Shown here: positions 45,340 through 54,389 of the stretch, one piece after another | Position numbering within the stretch: position 1 is the stretch's first letter | Layout: each line of letters opens with the position of its first letter | Source of the DNA: Chloroflexota bacterium | Lineage (GTDB): Bacteria; Chloroflexota; Anaerolineae; Anaerolineales; Villigracilaceae | NCBI GenBank assembly: GCA_019873735.1 | Contig: JAIOAQ010000009.1 | Coordinates: 18,538 to 82,537 of the forward strand | Direction of reading: 5' to 3' | Length of the DNA stretch: 64,000 nt | Program-made: the position numbers and the translations under genes | Notes under the pieces: model-generated | Told to the model about the DNA's origin: nothing | Databases searched by the model: none | Seen by the model: the letters and a program-made list of their open reading frames with translations, nothing else

Positions 45340-46398
45340 ATGCAAACGGACGATCTGGATTTTGAAGGTTACACCTGCCCGCTGCCGATTCAGCAGCGCG
45401 AGACGGTAGTGCTGGGACACGGCTCTGGCGGGAAACTGAGCCACGACCTGTTGACGCGCCTCTTCCTGCCCGAACTGGGCAAAGCGGCCCCGCGCGCCCT
45501 GGACGATGCGGCGCTGCTCGGCCTGGAAGGCGCCCGCCTGGCGCTGACAACGGATTCACACGTCGTGGCGCCGCTCTTCTTCCCCGGCGGCGACATCGGC
45601 CGGCTGGCCGTCTGCGGCACGGTCAACGACCTGGCCATGGTCGGCGCCAGGCCGCTGGCGCTGACGAGCGCCTTCATCATCGAAGAGGGGCTGCCTTTCG
45701 AGACGTTGCAGCGCGTCGTCCAGTCCATGCAATCCGCCGCCGCCGAGGCAGGAGTCTTCATCGCCGCCGGCGACACAAAAGTCGTCCAAAAAGGCGGCGC
45801 CGATGGGCTGTTCATCACCACCAGCGGGGTCGGGAGCGTCCCGCCGGGGGTGGAGGTCTCCGGGGCGAATGCCCGTCCCGGCGACGTGGTCATCGTCTCC
45901 GGCACGCTGGGCGATCACGGAATCGCCGTTCTCTCCCAACGCGAGGGCCTGGGCTTCGAGACCGACCTGCAGTCGGATGTCGCTCCGCTCAACGGCCTGG
46001 TGGCCGAAATGCTGGCGGCGGGCGAAATCCACGTCCTGCGCGACCCGACCCGCGGCGGCCTGGCGACGACGCTGGTGGAAATCAGCCGCCAGTCGCAGGT
46101 TGTCATCGAATTGCGCCAGGAGGCCATTCCGGTAAAAGCGCAGGTGCGCGCCGCCTGCGAGATGCTCGGCTTCGATCCGCTCTACATCGCCAACGAGGGC
46201 AAACTGGTGGCCTTCGCGCCGGAAAAGGACGCCGGGCGCATCCTGGAAACGATGCGCAAACACCGCTACGGCCAAGAGGCGGCAATCATCGGCCGCGTCG
46301 TCGAGGCGGGCAGCCCGCAAGTGCGCCTGAAGACCGCCATCGGCGGCACACGTCTGCTGGATATGCTGCCCGGGGAAATGCTGCCGAGAATCTGCTGA
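45340..46398 (+). CDS. hypE: Hydrogenase maturation protein HypE
   Basis: This 352-residue PurM-like ATPase dehydrates the thiocarbamate on its C-terminal Cys to thiocyanate. The glycine-rich GHGSGGKLSHDL (about 27-38), CGTVNDLAMVGARP and RDPTRGGLATTL segments are typical, and the chain ends in PRIC with the acceptor Cys at the last position. Last gene of the maturation block; a MITE-like copy follows before the next operon. Confidence 0.95.
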   Translation: MQTDDLDFEGYTCPLPIQQRETVVLGHGSGGKLSHDLLTRLFLPELGKAAPRALDDAALLGLEGARLALTTDSHVVAPLFFPGGDIGRLAVCGTVNDLAMVGARPLALTSAFIIEEGLPFETLQRVVQSMQSAAAEAGVFIAAGDTKVVQKGGADGLFITTSGVGSVPPGVEVSGANARPGDVVIVSGTLGDHGIAVLSQREGLGFETDLQSDVAPLNGLVAEMLAAGEIHVLRDPTRGGLATTLVEISRQSQVVIELRQEAIPVKAQVRAACEMLGFDPLYIANEGKLVAFAPEKDAGRILETMRKHRYGQEAAIIGRVVEAGSPQVRLKTAIGGTRLLDMLPGEMLPRIC

Positions 46399-46498
46399 GC
46401 ACGCCGGTTCCAGGTCTGGAATGAGCGGGGATCGAGCCAGGACTTGCGTCCGTTGAAAACGTCTGCCTGGGCGCTTGACAAGATTTCGCCGAGATAGG

Positions 46499-46577
46499 GT
46501 AAATGCCTATCCTGCCGCAGGTTTTGGCGCCATGTCCGAAGGCGTCTCCATCCTGCGGGAGGGTGATAGGCAATTAC
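46499..46577 (+). mobile_element. MITE-like palindromic element, copy 4 (short form)
   Basis: 79 bp: GTAAATGCCTATCCTGCCGC and GCGGGAGGGTGATAGGCAAT...TAC as inverted ends, with TTTTGGCGCCATGTCC and GGCGTCTCCAT from the family interior. Flanks GAGATAGG and GAGATGTG match at 6 of 8 bases. Confidence 0.75.
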
Positions 46578-46630
46578 GAGATGTGACAAATAACGTTGAT
46601 ATCTCATGACGGACTGCACTTTTGCCAATT

Positions 46631-46646
46631 TGTGAAATATATTACA
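46631..46646 (+). promoter_or_regulatory. CRP/FNR-family binding site candidate
   Basis: TGTGA-AATATA-TTACA, one base from the CRP consensus TGTGA-N6-TCACA, inside the larger inverted repeat ATTTGT-N9...ACAAAT. It lies about 52 bp before the start of the first CNB-domain gene. Confidence 0.5.
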
Positions 46647-46697
46647 AATGGGTTTATCTGACCGGATTAGGTTAATTTCTCAAAAGGAGTGTGCCAA

Positions 46698-47192
46698 ATG
46701 GCTGCTGACCCGGAAGTTGTTTCTGCCCTGAAAAACATCCCCTGGTTTGCCGAACTCAAGCCGGAACATTTCAACCGGATGGCTGAGGCTGCGACCATGC
46801 GGCATGTCCGCGCCGGTGAGGAGTTGTTCAAGGAGGGCGACAAAGAGGACTGCTTCTACGTCGTCATCGAGGGCCGCGTGGCGCTGGACATTTTCGTCCC
46901 TCACCGCGGCAAGGTGCGCATCTACACGGCTGAACCAATGGACTTAATCGGCTGGTCAGTAGCCACGCCGGTGGTCCGCCATCGCACCGCCAGCGCAACC
47001 GTGGTTCAGGCGGGGCGGCTCGTCGGTTTTGAAGCCGAAAAGATCCGCCAGATGAGCGAAGAAGACCACGACTTTGGTTACATCTTCATGCGCCGAATCG
47101 CCAACATCATCGCCGGCAGGCTCATGGTTACCCGCCTGCAACTTCTGGATATGTTTGCCGAACCCAACGCGGAGACCAGACATGCTCAATAA
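46698..47192 (+). CDS. Stand-alone cyclic-nucleotide-binding-domain protein (CNB1)
   Basis: This 164-residue protein consists of one CNB beta-barrel (GEELFKEGDKEDCFYVVIEGRVAL, then MDLIGWSVATPVVRHRTASATV) and C-terminal helices. The phosphate cassette is altered from the canonical FGE-x-A-L-x-x-x-x-R-(A/S)-A, so the ligand may not be cAMP. No helix-turn-helix follows, unlike CRP/FNR regulators, so it cannot bind DNA in the usual way. It overlaps hydB by 11 bp and is probably a regulatory or redox-sensing partner of the hydrogenase. Start at 46698; the in-frame GTG 9 bp earlier lies in the ribosome site. Confidence 0.85.
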   Translation: MAADPEVVSALKNIPWFAELKPEHFNRMAEAATMRHVRAGEELFKEGDKEDCFYVVIEGRVALDIFVPHRGKVRIYTAEPMDLIGWSVATPVVRHRTASATVVQAGRLVGFEAEKIRQMSEEDHDFGYIFMRRIANIIAGRLMVTRLQLLDMFAEPNAETRHAQ

Positions 47193-48300
47193 CCCAACCA
47201 TCAACAGTACCATCTCCCTCCCCAAAACAGAGTTTGACACCCTGCTGGCAGCCTTACGCGAACTGGGGTACCAGACCATCGGTCCGCGCGTACGGGACGA
47301 ATCCATCATCTATACACATATCGAGAAACTATCTGATCTGCCGCAGGGCTATACCAGCAAACAAGGACCGGCGACTTTTCGGCTGGTGAAAAGCAATCAT
47401 CGGCGTTATTTCGATGTCATCCCCGGCGCGCAATCCTGGAAACAATTCCTGTTCCCGCCGCGCACGCACCTGTTTACAGTCGAAAAAGTGGAACGCTGGG
47501 ATATTCAGCCCAACGCTGAGAAGCCGCCGCGTTACGCCTTCATCGGGGTACGCGGCTGTGAACTGGCTGCCATCGAAATCCAGGACCGCGCTTTCCTGCG
47601 CGCAGATTTTCACGACCCCGTCTACCGCGCCCGACGCGAAGGTCTCTTCATCCTGGCAGTGAACTGCCTGCATCCGGCCGGGACGTGTTTCTGCGCCTCG
47701 ATGGGAACGGGGCCCAAAGTCCAGGGAGGCTACGACCTGTGTCTGACCGAACTGGAGGACACCTTCTTAATTGAAATCGGCTCAGAACTGGGGCGCGACG
47801 TGATCAGCCGCTGTCAGTACGAACCGGCCAGCGGATTTTTGCAGAGCGCGGCGGCCAAAGGCCTGGAACGCGCTGCCGGTGATATGGGACGTCACCTATC
47901 TTTGGATGACCTGCCTTCCCTGCTGACAGACAACCTTGAACTGGAACACTGGGATGAAGTGGGCAAACGCTGCCTTTCATGCGCCAACTGCACCCAGGTC
48001 TGCCCCACTTGTTTCTGCTGGGATGCTACCGACCATACCGATTTGCTGGCCCATTCCACCCGCCGCGAACGCGTGTGGGATTCATGCTTCAACCCGCAAT
48101 ATTCCTACGTCTTTGGCGGTAACACCCGGCCGACCATCAAATCCCGCTACCGTCAATGGCTGACTCACAAACTGGGTGCCTGGAAAGAACAGTACGATAC
48201 TTTCGGATGTACCGGCTGCGGCCGCTGCATCACCTGGTGCCCGGTGGGCATTGACCTGACAGAAGAAATTGCCGCACTGCGCAAGGAGGCCCAGGCATGA
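47182..48300 (+). CDS. hydB: Group 3b hydrogenase beta subunit (iron-sulfur)
   Basis: This 372-residue protein of the sulfhydrogenase beta type has an N-terminal domain with [17 protein letters not shown] and [15 protein letters not shown], then two [4Fe-4S] motifs [16 protein letters not shown] and [12 protein letters not shown]. It carries electrons between the small subunit and the flavin subunit HydG. Order hydB-hydG-hydD-hydA equals that of the archaeal soluble hydrogenases. Start at 47182 inside the end of CNB1. Confidence 0.92.
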   Translation: MLNNPTINSTISLPKTEFDTLLAALRELGYQTIGPRVRDESIIYTHIEKLSDLPQGYTSKQGPATFRLVKSNHRRYFDVIPGAQSWKQFLFPPRTHLFTVEKVERWDIQPNAEKPPRYAFIGVRGCELAAIEIQDRAFLRADFHDPVYRARREGLFILAVNCLHPAGTCFCASMGTGPKVQGGYDLCLTELEDTFLIEIGSELGRDVISRCQYEPASGFLQSAAAKGLERAAGDMGRHLSLDDLPSLLTDNLELEHWDEVGKRCLSCANCTQVCPTCFCWDATDHTDLLAHSTRRERVWDSCFNPQYSYVFGGNTRPTIKSRYRQWLTHKLGAWKEQYDTFGCTGCGRCITWCPVGIDLTEEIAALRKEAQA

Positions 48301-49160
48301 CTGCACTTCCCCACACCGCTGTAAATCCCGACCAACTGCTGTATCCATACTGGGCTGAAATCACCCAAATCAAGCCCGAGACAGAAGGCGTAGGCAGCAT
48401 CTGGCTGCGCTTCGAAGACCCGGCCATCCGCGAAAGTTATCGCTTTTTACCCGGCCAGTTCAACATGCTCTATTTGCCCGGCTACGGCGAAGCCGCCATC
48501 TCCATCAGTTCCGACCCACAAGATACAAAGGGAATGGTTGGACATACCATTCGCTTTGTCGGCAACGTGACCAAAGCCATCAGCCGGCTAAAAGCAGGTG
48601 ATGTCATCGGTCTGCGCGGACCGTTTGGGTCGGCCTGGCCGATGGACGAAATTGAGGGCCGTGACGTAGTCATTGCCAGCGGCGGCATCGGCCTGGCTCC
48701 CCTGCGCCCGGCGATTTATCACATCTTGCACAACCGGCAAAAATACGGCAAAGTCCTGCTCATTTACGGAGCGCGCACTCCCAAAGACCTGCTCTACCCC
48801 TATGAGTATGAGCAATGGCGCGCCGGCGGCATTGACGTCCAAATCACAGTAGACCGCGCCGATGAAACCTGGGACGGCCAGGTAGGCGTAGTGCCTATGC
48901 TCTTCTACCGCTTCCGGCTTGACCATCAGAAGAGCGTGGTGTTGACCTGCGGCCCCGAAATCATGATTCGCTTCGTCATCTACGAAGGGCTGGCCCGCCG
49001 CATCCCGGCCGAGCGCATCTACGTCTCTCTGGAACGCAACATGAAATGCGGCCAGGGTTCATGTGGACACTGTCAAATTGGCCCGTACTTTATCTGCAAA
49101 GACGGCCCGGTCTTCCGCTTCGATGCGCTCGAGAAATTCTTCAACGTGGAGGAATACTAA
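48297..49160 (+). CDS. hydG: Group 3b hydrogenase gamma subunit (FAD/NAD(P)-binding)
   Basis: This 287-residue ferredoxin-reductase-type flavoprotein has FAD-binding [20 protein letters not shown] (the R-x-Y-S motif is changed to a short AISIS form), a NAD(P)-binding [15 protein letters not shown], and a C-terminal [2Fe-2S] site [11 protein letters not shown]...ICKDGPVF. It exchanges electrons with NAD(P)H. Overlaps hydB by 4 bp and hydD by 1 bp (TAATG). Confidence 0.93.
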   Translation: MTALPHTAVNPDQLLYPYWAEITQIKPETEGVGSIWLRFEDPAIRESYRFLPGQFNMLYLPGYGEAAISISSDPQDTKGMVGHTIRFVGNVTKAISRLKAGDVIGLRGPFGSAWPMDEIEGRDVVIASGGIGLAPLRPAIYHILHNRQKYGKVLLIYGARTPKDLLYPYEYEQWRAGGIDVQITVDRADETWDGQVGVVPMLFYRFRLDHQKSVVLTCGPEIMIRFVIYEGLARRIPAERIYVSLERNMKCGQGSCGHCQIGPYFICKDGPVFRFDALEKFFNVEEY

Positions 49161-49939
49161 TGAGCGGCGCCTATAAACCCAAAGTAGCAGTTTACAAGTT
49201 TTCATCCTGCGATGGTTGTCAGTTGTCGCTCCTCAACCTGGAGGATGAATTGCTGGACCTGGCCGGAGCAGTGGAAATTGCCTATTTCCTGGAAGCCACA
49301 CGCGCCGAACAGCCGGGGCCTTACGATATTGGCATCGTCGAAGGCTCCATTACCACCCCCCACGAAGAGGAACGCATTACCGAAATACGCCGCGAATGCA
49401 AACTGCTGATCGCCCTGGGCACTTGTGCTACAGCAGGCGGAATCCAGGCCCTGCGCAATTTCACCGATGCAGACCGCCTGGCTGAAAATGTGTACCCTCA
49501 CCCCGAGTACCTGCATTATCTCACCAAGGCCACCCCCATCTCTGAGCATGTTCAAGTGGATTTAGAAATCTGGGGCTGCCCGGTCAACAAATACATGGTG
49601 CTGGAAGCCATCGCGGCCCTGCTGCAGAACCGAAAGCCCAATTTCCCGCCCTATTCCGTCTGCATGGAGTGCAAACGCCGCGGCGCAGTCTGTGTGCTGG
49701 TCTCACAAGGCATTCCCTGCCTTGGCCCGGCAACCCAGGCCGGTTGCGGCGCAATCTGCCCGGCAAACGGCCGCGGCTGTTACGGCTGTTTCGGCCCCTG
49801 GCCTGGCGCCAACCTGGAATCGCTGGCGCCTGCACTCAAAGACCTGGAACGCTACCCCGGCGAGGCCATGCGCCTGTTACGCAATTTTGCCGGTTATGCT
49901 CCCGCCTTCCGCAAGGCTGCGGATTCTATCAAAGAGTAG
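49160..49939 (+). CDS. hydD: Group 3b hydrogenase delta (small) subunit
   Basis: This 259-residue small subunit has the proximal cluster site KFSSCDGCQLSLLNLE (about 13-28), GTCATAGGI, WGCPVNKY and a Cys-rich end (VCMECKRRG, IPCLGPATQAGCGAICP, CYGCFGP). It lacks a Tat signal. Start at 49160 by TAATG coupling; a longer frame lies inside hydG. Confidence 0.93.
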   Translation: MSGAYKPKVAVYKFSSCDGCQLSLLNLEDELLDLAGAVEIAYFLEATRAEQPGPYDIGIVEGSITTPHEEERITEIRRECKLLIALGTCATAGGIQALRNFTDADRLAENVYPHPEYLHYLTKATPISEHVQVDLEIWGCPVNKYMVLEAIAALLQNRKPNFPPYSVCMECKRRGAVCVLVSQGIPCLGPATQAGCGAICPANGRGCYGCFGPWPGANLESLAPALKDLERYPGEAMRLLRNFAGYAPAFRKAADSIKE

Positions 49940-49949
49940 GAGACTGAGT

Positions 49950-51239
49950 ATGATTGAAAAAATCGAAGTCCCCGCCCTGGCTCGCGTTGAAGGCGAAGGC
50001 GGTTTGTATATCAAATTGAAGGACGGACAGGCGGAAGAAATTCGCGTGGATATCTATGAACCGCCGCGCTTTTTCGAAGGTTTCCTGCAAGGCCGCTTCC
50101 TGCAAGAAGTGCCGGATATTACTGCCCGCATCTGCGGCATCTGCCCGGTCGCTTACCAGATGAGTTCCGTCCAAGCGCTGGAAAGCGCCCTGGGCATCAC
50201 CATTTCCGAACAAACCCGCCTGCTGCGCCGCCTGCTGTATTGCGGCGAATACATTGAAAGCCACGCCCTTCATATTTATCTGCTCCAGGCGCCCGACCTG
50301 CTGGGCAAGGAATCGGCCCTGGAACTGGCCGCCGTCGCGCCGGACGTCGTCCGCAACGCCCTGCGGCTGAAGAAAATCGGCAACGACCTGCTCAAAGCCA
50401 TCGGCGGACGTTCCGTCCATCCGGTCAACGCCTGCGTGGGCGGATTTTACCGCTGGCCGGATGTGGAGCCGATCAAAGCCCTGCTCCCCGACCTGGAATG
50501 GGGCCTGGAGGCCGCTCAGGAAACCGTACGCTGGTCGGTCACGCTTCCCTACCCCGACCTGGAACTGGACTACGAATTCGTGGCCCTGCACCGCCCCGAC
50601 GAATATGCCGTTTACGATGGAGATGTCTGGTCATCGAAGCGCAAACCGGTGCCAGTGGATGAATTCGACAAGGTATATCTGGAAGAGCATGTGCGCCATT
50701 CCAACGCCTTGCACAGCCGCACCATAGACGGCAACCCCTACCTGGTGGGCCCGCTGGCGCGCCTGAATCTGAATCACGAACAACTCAGCCCCTTAGCGCA
50801 AAAGGCGCTCAGCGAGGCCGGGATCAAACTGCCGCTCTGCAACCCCTACAAGAGCCTGATCGCCCGCGCCATCGAACTGGTAGACGCCTACGAGACGGCC
50901 ATTCAGTTGGTGAAAAATTATCAACCAAGCGGCAAAGCCTATGCACCGTTGACGCTCAAGGCAGGTGTTGGCGCCGGCGCCAGCGAAGCCCCACGCGGTC
51001 TCCTCTTCCACCGTTACGCGGTAGATGCACAGGGATTGGTGCTGCGAGCGCGCATTGTCCCGCCTACTGCCCAAAACCTGCCGCGCATGGAAGAAGACTT
51101 AAAATCGCTGGTTCCACAGATTATTCAGTTGCCGCATGCAGAGGCTACGTTGACAGCCGAACATTTGGTGCGCTCTTATGACCCATGCATTTCATGCGCC
51201 ACGCACTTCCTCAAATTGAGAATTGAAGAGATTGAGTAA
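49950..51239 (+). CDS. hydA: Group 3b hydrogenase alpha (large) subunit
   Basis: This 429-residue catalytic subunit has N-terminal pair ARICGICPVAYQ and C-terminal pair DPCISCATH followed by about ten residues (FLKLRIEEIE) to be trimmed by a protease. Such enzymes reversibly couple NADP(H) with H2 and, in archaea, also reduce polysulfide. Start at 49950 after GTAGGAGACTGAGT. A 10-bp hairpin follows before the protease gene. Confidence 0.94.
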   Translation: MIEKIEVPALARVEGEGGLYIKLKDGQAEEIRVDIYEPPRFFEGFLQGRFLQEVPDITARICGICPVAYQMSSVQALESALGITISEQTRLLRRLLYCGEYIESHALHIYLLQAPDLLGKESALELAAVAPDVVRNALRLKKIGNDLLKAIGGRSVHPVNACVGGFYRWPDVEPIKALLPDLEWGLEAAQETVRWSVTLPYPDLELDYEFVALHRPDEYAVYDGDVWSSKRKPVPVDEFDKVYLEEHVRHSNALHSRTIDGNPYLVGPLARLNLNHEQLSPLAQKALSEAGIKLPLCNPYKSLIARAIELVDAYETAIQLVKNYQPSGKAYAPLTLKAGVGAGASEAPRGLLFHRYAVDAQGLVLRARIVPPTAQNLPRMEEDLKSLVPQIIQLPHAEATLTAEHLVRSYDPCISCATHFLKLRIEEIE

Positions 51240-51245
51240 AGTTTT

Positions 51246-51276
51246 ATGCTGCCCGGCCTGAACAGTCGGGCAGCAT
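51246..51276. terminator. Hairpin between hydA and its protease
   Basis: ATGCTGCCCG (51246-51255) pairs with CGGGCAGCAT (51267-51276). No T run follows on the plus strand, so it is more likely an mRNA-processing or protecting hairpin than a full terminator. Confidence 0.5.
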
Positions 51277-51289
51277 TCAAAAAACGGCT

Positions 51290-51793
51290 ATGGAAGCGAA
51301 GATTACTGTCATCGGCATTGGTCAGAGTCTGCGCGGCGATGATGCCGCCGGGTTGATGGCTGTCCGCTTATGGCAGAAAAATTTTCCTGAAACAGCCAGC
51401 AGGCCCGAGGTCCGGGTAGAGACGCTGGAATTGCCAGGCCTGGGGCTGTTGGACTATCTGGACGGGATGCAGGCGGCCGTCCTGGTAGACGCGATCCGCA
51501 GCCCCGATCCGGCCGGCAGCCTGCGCCGTTTCACACTGAGACAGGCCCTTGCCTTTACGTCGGATGCGCGCTCCGCTCATGGCTGGGGCGTGGCCGAGAC
51601 TCTGCAGTTGGGCCTTGCCCTCAATCCGTCTCTGTGTCAATGCCGCTTGATTCTGCTTGGATTGAGCGGCCGTCACTTCCAAACAGGCGCTGCCCTCAGC
51701 CCAGAAGTGGAAGCCGCCTTGCCATACGCAGCAGAGAGAATCGAACACGAAGTGTTGCGCTCCCTGCGAAAACTTGCTCGCAAAAATGATTGA
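51290..51793 (+). CDS. Hydrogenase maturation protease (for the group 3b enzyme)
   Basis: This 167-residue paralog of the protease at 39911 begins with VIGIGQSLRGDDAAGLMAVRLW and has VDAIRS plus the GLSGRHF segment. Adjacent to hydA, it probably trims HydA. Low similarity to the first protease fits separate substrate specificity. It lies 50 bp after hydA. Confidence 0.9.
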   Translation: MEAKITVIGIGQSLRGDDAAGLMAVRLWQKNFPETASRPEVRVETLELPGLGLLDYLDGMQAAVLVDAIRSPDPAGSLRRFTLRQALAFTSDARSAHGWGVAETLQLGLALNPSLCQCRLILLGLSGRHFQTGAALSPEVEAALPYAAERIEHEVLRSLRKLARKND

Positions 51794-51801
51794 TGTCTTT
51801 C

Positions 51802-51837
51802 TGGCATTCGCCTGTGAGATATGCTAAAATGGTCACA
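51802..51837 (+). promoter_or_regulatory. Putative promoter of CNB2 with TGTGA/TCACA half-sites
   Basis: An extended -10 ATGCTAAAAT (51821-51830) is flanked by TGTGA (51813-51817) and TCACA (51833-51837). The half-sites are inverted but 15 bp apart, wider than a CRP site. A -35 candidate is TGGCAT (51802-51807). Confidence 0.4.
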
Positions 51838-51860
51838 AATACCCTATCAGGAGGTTAAAC

Positions 51861-52319
51861 ATGGTCTCACCTGAAGTTCTGCGCCGTTATCCGATTTTCA
51901 GCCTGCTCAACGACAATCAGTTACGCGGGATTGCCATGATTACCGAGGAAAGGTCTTATAAAAAAGACGAGGAGATCTTTCAGGAAGGTAAGCCTGCTTA
52001 CAAATTGTACGTGCTAATCGAAGGGGAAGTGGACTTGCTTTACAGCGGCGGCGGCGAAGGCGCAATTGCCAATGCCCTGGTAGGCACGATCACCCCCGGC
52101 GATGTGTACGGCATTTCGGCAATGCTGGAACCCTATCGTTACAAAGCCACCGGCAAATGCGCCAAAGATTGCAAGACTATCGAAATTGATGCCAACGCCT
52201 TGCGCGCTCTGAGCGAGGTGGATCATACCCTTGGCTACTACCTGATGCGCAATCTGCTTTATGCTGCCATTGAGCGCTTGAATTACGTCCGCATTGAACT
52301 GGCGGCTGCACGGCACTAA
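51861..52319 (+). CDS. Stand-alone cyclic-nucleotide-binding-domain protein (CNB2)
   Basis: This 152-residue single CNB domain (DEEIFQEGKPAYKLYVLIEGEVDLLY, then PGDVYGISAMLEPYRYKATGKC) with C-terminal helices is related to CNB1 at 46698 in size and layout. It has no DNA-binding domain. The phosphate cassette again deviates, and Cys residues sit in the loop (KCAKDCKT). CNB1 and CNB2 bracket the group 3b genes. RBS CAGGAGG. Confidence 0.85.
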   Translation: MVSPEVLRRYPIFSLLNDNQLRGIAMITEERSYKKDEEIFQEGKPAYKLYVLIEGEVDLLYSGGGEGAIANALVGTITPGDVYGISAMLEPYRYKATGKCAKDCKTIEIDANALRALSEVDHTLGYYLMRNLLYAAIERLNYVRIELAAARH

Positions 52320-52340
52320 CCCGAGACAATGTATTGATGA

Positions 52341-52373
52341 AAACAGGCTGGCACAAGTCGGCCTGTTTTTTTT
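52341..52373 (+). terminator. Terminator after CNB2
   Basis: AAACAGGC (52341-52348) pairs with GCCTGTTT (52361-52368) and continues into a run of T to 52373, 22 bp after the CNB2 stop. Confidence 0.85.
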
Positions 52374-52400
52374 GCCTGCCCGATAAAACATAGATCATTT

Positions 52401-52502
52401 GTAACTGCCTGCCCTCCCGCAGGTTTACAAACATCTCCGTGATTACCGGCATTGGTTGCCCGTCCCGTTTAACCTGCGGGAGGGTTAAGGGCAGGCAATT
52501 AC
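52401..52502 (+). mobile_element. MITE-like palindromic element, copy 3
   Basis: 102 bp with the most regular ends: GTAACTGCCTGCCCTCCCGC and GCGGGAGGG...GGGCAGGCAATTAC. Interior ACATCTCCGTGATTACC and CCGTCCCGTTTAACC match other copies. Flanks GATCATTT and GATCCATT look like a decayed 8-bp duplication. Confidence 0.8.
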
Positions 52503-52604
52503 GATCCATTTTGCTTTTAGCGCCCGGCGGGCATATAATTGCCCTGGCAGCCTGAGCGGCACGTCTGGCTGTGTGCAATCACAAACCAATCCACAGGAAA
52601 CCCC

Positions 52605-53855
52605 ATGCTAAAAAATCGCAGTCTGGCCGTCATCTTCTTTGCCCTGATTGTCATCATGCTCGGCTTTGGCATCGTCATTCCTATCCTGCCCTTTTATGTG
52701 GAGCATTTCGGCGGCAGCGGCAAAGATATGGGCCTGTTAATGGCCATTTACTCCATCATGCAATTCATCTTTTCCCCTATCTGGGGCAGTCTTTCTGACC
52801 ATTATGGACGCAAACCGATTCTGCTGATCGGCATTCTCGGTTTTGCGATCACGCTTGTGCTCTATGGCCTGATTGGCGAACTGGCCGAGGCCGGCCGCAT
52901 TGCCCCTGCTGCCGCCCTGACCTTGCTGATTAGCGCCCGCGGCCTGGGCGGAATCCTCTCTTCGGCCACCCTGCCAACCTCCATGGCCATCATCAGCGAC
53001 AGCACCAGCAGCGAGAACCGCGGCGGCGGAATGGGGCTGATCGGCGCAGCCATGGGCATCGGCATGGTGCTGGGACCAGGCCTGGGCGGCCTGATGTCCA
53101 AAATTTCTCTTTCGGCCCCGTTTTACTTTGGCGCCTTCGTCTCGCTGGCAGCCGCCGCCCTCACCTGGTTGCTGGTAGCCGAATCCCTGCCGGCTGCCAG
53201 CCGCTCAAAGGCCGCAGTCCGCTTCAGAGGTCCCAATTTGAACGAAATGTGGGGAGCATTGGCCAGCCCAATCGGTTTCTTGCTCGTCCTGGCCTTCTTA
53301 CATAGTTTTGCTCTGGCCAATTTCGAGGGCGTCTTCGGCCTGTACGCTCAAAAGCGCTATGCCTACGACGCCACGCAGGTCGGCCTTATCCTGACCGTTG
53401 TCGGCCTGGTCTCGGCCCTGGTGCAGGGCGTCCTGACCGGCCCTGCCACCCGCAAGTGGGGCGACGAGGCCGTGGTAAAGGCCTCTCTGCTCGCCAGCGT
53501 CTTCGGTTTTGGCTCCATGCTCCTGGCCAAAAGCCAGGCGGGGAAACTGGCAGCAGCCGTCATCCTTGCAACCGGCTTTTTCATGCTCACAAACGCCATG
53601 ATTCGCCCCGGCGTCTCCTCGCTGATTTCCAAACGGGCGACTATCAACCAGGGGACGGCCATGGGCTTGAACAATGCTTTTATGAGCCTGGGGCGCATCG
53701 TTGGGCCGCTGTGGGCCGGTTATGGCCTCGACCTGAATCTGTCCTACCCCTATCTGACCGGCGCGCTCTTGATGCTGATTGGTTTTGTCGCCTCTTTGTT
53801 TTTCATGAAACCAGCGCCCGAAGCCCGGCCAATGGAGACCTGCAGCGACGATTGA
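52605..53855 (+). CDS. MFS drug-type exporter (DHA1-like)
   Basis: This 416-residue, 12-segment transporter has motif A GSLSDHYGRKP in the loop after segment 2 and the antiporter motif C-like MGIGMVLGPGLGG in segment 5, typical for H+-coupled exporters of the DHA1/TetA group. Substrate unknown. Start at 52605 after CAGGAAACCCC. The following yjbQ gene starts 19 bp later, so the two may be co-transcribed. Confidence 0.9.
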   Translation: MLKNRSLAVIFFALIVIMLGFGIVIPILPFYVEHFGGSGKDMGLLMAIYSIMQFIFSPIWGSLSDHYGRKPILLIGILGFAITLVLYGLIGELAEAGRIAPAAALTLLISARGLGGILSSATLPTSMAIISDSTSSENRGGGMGLIGAAMGIGMVLGPGLGGLMSKISLSAPFYFGAFVSLAAAALTWLLVAESLPAASRSKAAVRFRGPNLNEMWGALASPIGFLLVLAFLHSFALANFEGVFGLYAQKRYAYDATQVGLILTVVGLVSALVQGVLTGPATRKWGDEAVVKASLLASVFGFGSMLLAKSQAGKLAAAVILATGFFMLTNAMIRPGVSSLISKRATINQGTAMGLNNAFMSLGRIVGPLWAGYGLDLNLSYPYLTGALLMLIGFVASLFFMKPAPEARPMETCSDD

Positions 53856-53874
53856 CACAGAAAGGCAAGGATTT

Positions 53875-54297
53875 ATGAGCCGTGTTGTGACCGCCACCTT
53901 ATCCCTGCACACGCGCGGAAACGCCGACATCCTGGACATTACCGAACAGGTAGCCGGTTCTTTGCGGACCTCGGGCCTGCGTGCCGGTATCCTGACGGTT
54001 TTCTGCCCCTCGTCCACCTCGGCCCTGACCACCGTCGAATATGAGCCGGGCTGTCTTGCAGACCTGCGCCGCCTGTTTGACGAAATCCTGCCTGCCGATC
54101 GTGACTATGCGCATAATGCCCGCTGGGGAGACGGCAACGGTCACAGCCACGCGCGCGCCGCTTTGCTGGGCGCCTCGCTCACCATCCCCTTCAACGACGG
54201 CCGCCTGACGCTTGGAACCTGGCAGCAAATCATTTATGTGGACTTCGACACCCGGCCGCGCAGCCGTCAGATTGTCCTCCAGATGATTGGAGAGTAG
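53875..54297 (+). CDS. yjbQ: YjbQ family protein (UPF0047, secondary thiamine-phosphate synthase type)
   Basis: This 140-residue protein matches the conserved YjbQ pattern: CPSSTSALTTVEYEPG (about 43-58), HNARWGDGNGHSHARAALLGAS with the His/Asp cluster, and the C-terminal LGTWQQIIYVDFDTRPRSR. Family members show weak thiamine-phosphate synthase activity and phosphate-like binding; the true role is unsettled. Confidence 0.92.
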   Translation: MSRVVTATLSLHTRGNADILDITEQVAGSLRTSGLRAGILTVFCPSSTSALTTVEYEPGCLADLRRLFDEILPADRDYAHNARWGDGNGHSHARAALLGASLTIPFNDGRLTLGTWQQIIYVDFDTRPRSRQIVLQMIGE

Positions 54298-54389
54298 CCG
54301 TAACCCCCGCGTTGCTGTCACTGCCCATCCTATCTGGCAAAGCCAGTTGAAGACATAGGCAGTTGCAAAGGTAGTTGTTATGGGATAGA

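Larger units (their letters stand above)
46399..46697 (+). promoter_or_regulatory. Upstream region of the group 3b operon
   Basis: 299 bp containing a 79-bp MITE-like copy (46499-46577), a CRP-like palindrome (46631-46646) and the ribosome site AAAGGAGTGTGCCA. A -10/-35 pair between the palindrome and the gene is not clear. Confidence 0.6.

Noticed and set aside
54298..54389. An eighth complete MITE-like copy
   Set aside because: Only ACTGCCCATCCTAT and ATAGGCAGTTG recall the family ends; the interior and inner arms are missing, so it is too degraded to list as a copy.
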